From Chloroflexota bacterium (lineage in GTDB: Bacteria; Chloroflexota; Dehalococcoidia; Bin125), in the NCBI GenBank assembly GCA_026705105.1, contig JAPPBK010000402.1, forward strand, positions 1 to 6,040: a DNA stretch of 6,040 nucleotides. The letters are read 5' to 3'. This document shows positions 5,475-6,040 of the stretch, piece after piece; position 1 is the stretch's first letter, and each line of letters opens with the position of its first letter. A program made the position numbers and the translations under genes. A model generated the notes under the pieces. That model saw nothing but the letters and a program-made list of their open reading frames with translations. It searched no databases and was not told the DNA's origin.

Positions 5475-5642
5475 CGCGTTCGTCCTGCAATCGCGTGACG
5501 GGCGTCGTGCGGGACGCTGCCATCCGCGGGGATCTGATTCGCTGAGCGTTCACTGAGGGTAACGGACATCCCCGCTGTTCTGTGCGGAACAGCGGGGATG
5601 CCGTGGCCTCGTTCCTGGTCGTGGCCGAAGAACGTTGCTGGA
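5475..5642 (-). other. Spacer between binding-protein and permease genes
   Basis: 168 bp without a credible gene. It contains a perfect 14-bp stem-loop (see 5567-5600) placed about 42 bp after the binding-protein stop, and a further 92 bp before the permease ATG. No clear -35/-10 pair was found for the permeases in it, so the operon is probably read through from upstream. Confidence 0.6.
5567..5600 (-). promoter_or_regulatory. Intercistronic stem-loop, 14-bp perfect inverted repeat
   Basis: CATCCCCGCTGTTC (5567-5580) and GAACAGCGGGGATG (5587-5600) are exact reverse complements around a 6-nt loop (TGTGCG). Neither strand has a T-run after the stem, so a strong intrinsic terminator is unlikely. 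Its place after the binding-protein gene and before the two permease genes fits a stabiliser or partial terminator that gives many binding-protein transcripts per permease transcript, as known for other ABC importers such as the malE-malF region (analogy). A symmetric protein-binding site is an alternative. Confidence 0.7.
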
Positions 5643-6040
5643 TCAGAGCGGAACCGGCGACGGCGCCTGGCGGTCGGACGCAGACGGGTCGTCGAGATCG
5701 AGGTAGTGCTCCATCGCCTGGAGGCTGACGGCGAGGAAGTTCCAGCCCTCCTCGTCGGTCTTCTTCTCGATCTTGTTGTAGTTGTAGCCGATCCAGGGGT
5801 AGATGTAGTTGTAGCAAATGCTGCGACCGAACTGCCCGCGCTCCATGACGTAGGCCTGCACGTCGCGGACCATCTGGTAGGCGGTTTCGTAGTCGAGTTC
5901 CTGCTTGGCGGCGATCAACGTCTCGTCGATGTAGGGGTCGGAGACGTCCCAGTAGTTGGAGCCAGCGCCGGTGGTGAAGGCGCCGATCATGTCGGCCCGC
6001 GCGTCCGGGATCTCGATGTTCGGGATCCAGCTGAAGAACG
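5643..6040 (-). CDS. ABC transporter solute-binding protein, family 5 (SBP_bac_5), C-terminal fragment
   Basis: The last 131 residues of a gene that starts beyond the right edge; the stop is TGA (5645-5643). Family 5 binding proteins are exported, usually lipid-anchored, and deliver peptides, nickel chelates or other solutes to DppBC-type permeases. Typical C-terminal family features are visible: G-S-N-Y-W-D-V-S-D-P-Y-I-D-E-T-L (the 'dp-x-id-x-l' segment after the ligand-contact region), then the helix E-L-D-Y-E-T-A-Y-Q-M-V-R-D-V-Q-A-Y-V-M-E (a '...d...ay..vq.....' helix). Next comes an aromatic-rich stretch (Y-N-Y-I-Y-P-W-I-G-Y-N-Y-N) and a Trp-Asn-Phe close to the end. A short Ser/Pro/Asp-rich tail (D-D-P-S-A-S-D-R-Q-A-P-S-P-V-P-L) extends past the usual fold. 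Signal peptide and lipobox lie outside the window. It is the first visible gene of the leftward operon with the two permeases. Confidence 0.9.
   Translation of the reverse strand, partial: FFSWIPNIEIPDARADMIGAFTTGAGSNYWDVSDPYIDETLIAAKQELDYETAYQMVRDVQAYVMERGQFGRSICYNYIYPWIGYNYNKIEKKTDEEGWNFLAVSLQAMEHYLDLDDPSASDRQAPSPVPL

Noticed and set aside
1..6040. CRISPR array, tRNA, rRNA, insertion sequence or phage genes
   Set aside because: No regularly spaced repeats, cloverleaf sequences, transposase or integrase motifs were found on either strand.

Overview
The window is a GC-rich stretch of bacterial chromosome. It holds the tail of one gene cassette on the + strand (about 1-3550) that converges on the tail of a transporter operon on the - strand (about 3513-6040). 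Lineage cannot be proven from 6 kb. The high GC, the tungsten-type aldehyde:ferredoxin oxidoreductase next to a MoaD-like protein, the apparent absence of Shine-Dalgarno sequences before several genes, and the nested GC-rich palindrome suggest Chloroflexota (inference, moderate to low confidence).

Plus strand, left to right. (1) The C-terminal end of an aldehyde:ferredoxin oxidoreductase (AOR) family enzyme. (2) A nested palindrome in the 75-bp gap after it. (3) A 90-residue MoaD/ThiS-type sulfur carrier ending in Gly-Gly, which fits a role in building the pyranopterin cofactor that AOR enzymes need. (4-6) Three consecutive small proteins, each with one membrane segment near the N-terminus, followed by a series of glycines (or small residues) every fourth position and a conserved W-[DN]-x-A-[LI] motif. 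They look like diverged tandem duplicates of an unrecognised family. The first copy is broken by an in-frame TAG exactly where the second copy has a GAG glutamate codon. (7) A full-length YbjT-like protein, an atypical NAD(P)-binding SDR fused to DUF2867.

Minus strand, in the direction of transcription (right to left). (1) The C-terminal part of a family 5 (peptide/nickel/oligopeptide type) extracellular solute-binding protein. (2) A 168-bp spacer with a perfect 14-bp stem-loop. (3) A DppB/OppB-type permease. (4) A DppC/OppC-type permease, whose stop codon lies inside the 3' end of the convergent SDR gene (38-bp tail-to-tail overlap). No ATPase genes follow the permeases, so the energising subunits must be encoded upstream of the window edge or elsewhere.

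The two halves show no obvious functional link. The AOR-MoaD pair is a familiar association. The least explained part is the trio of membrane-anchored GX3-repeat proteins (727-2052), which is where new biology is most likely.
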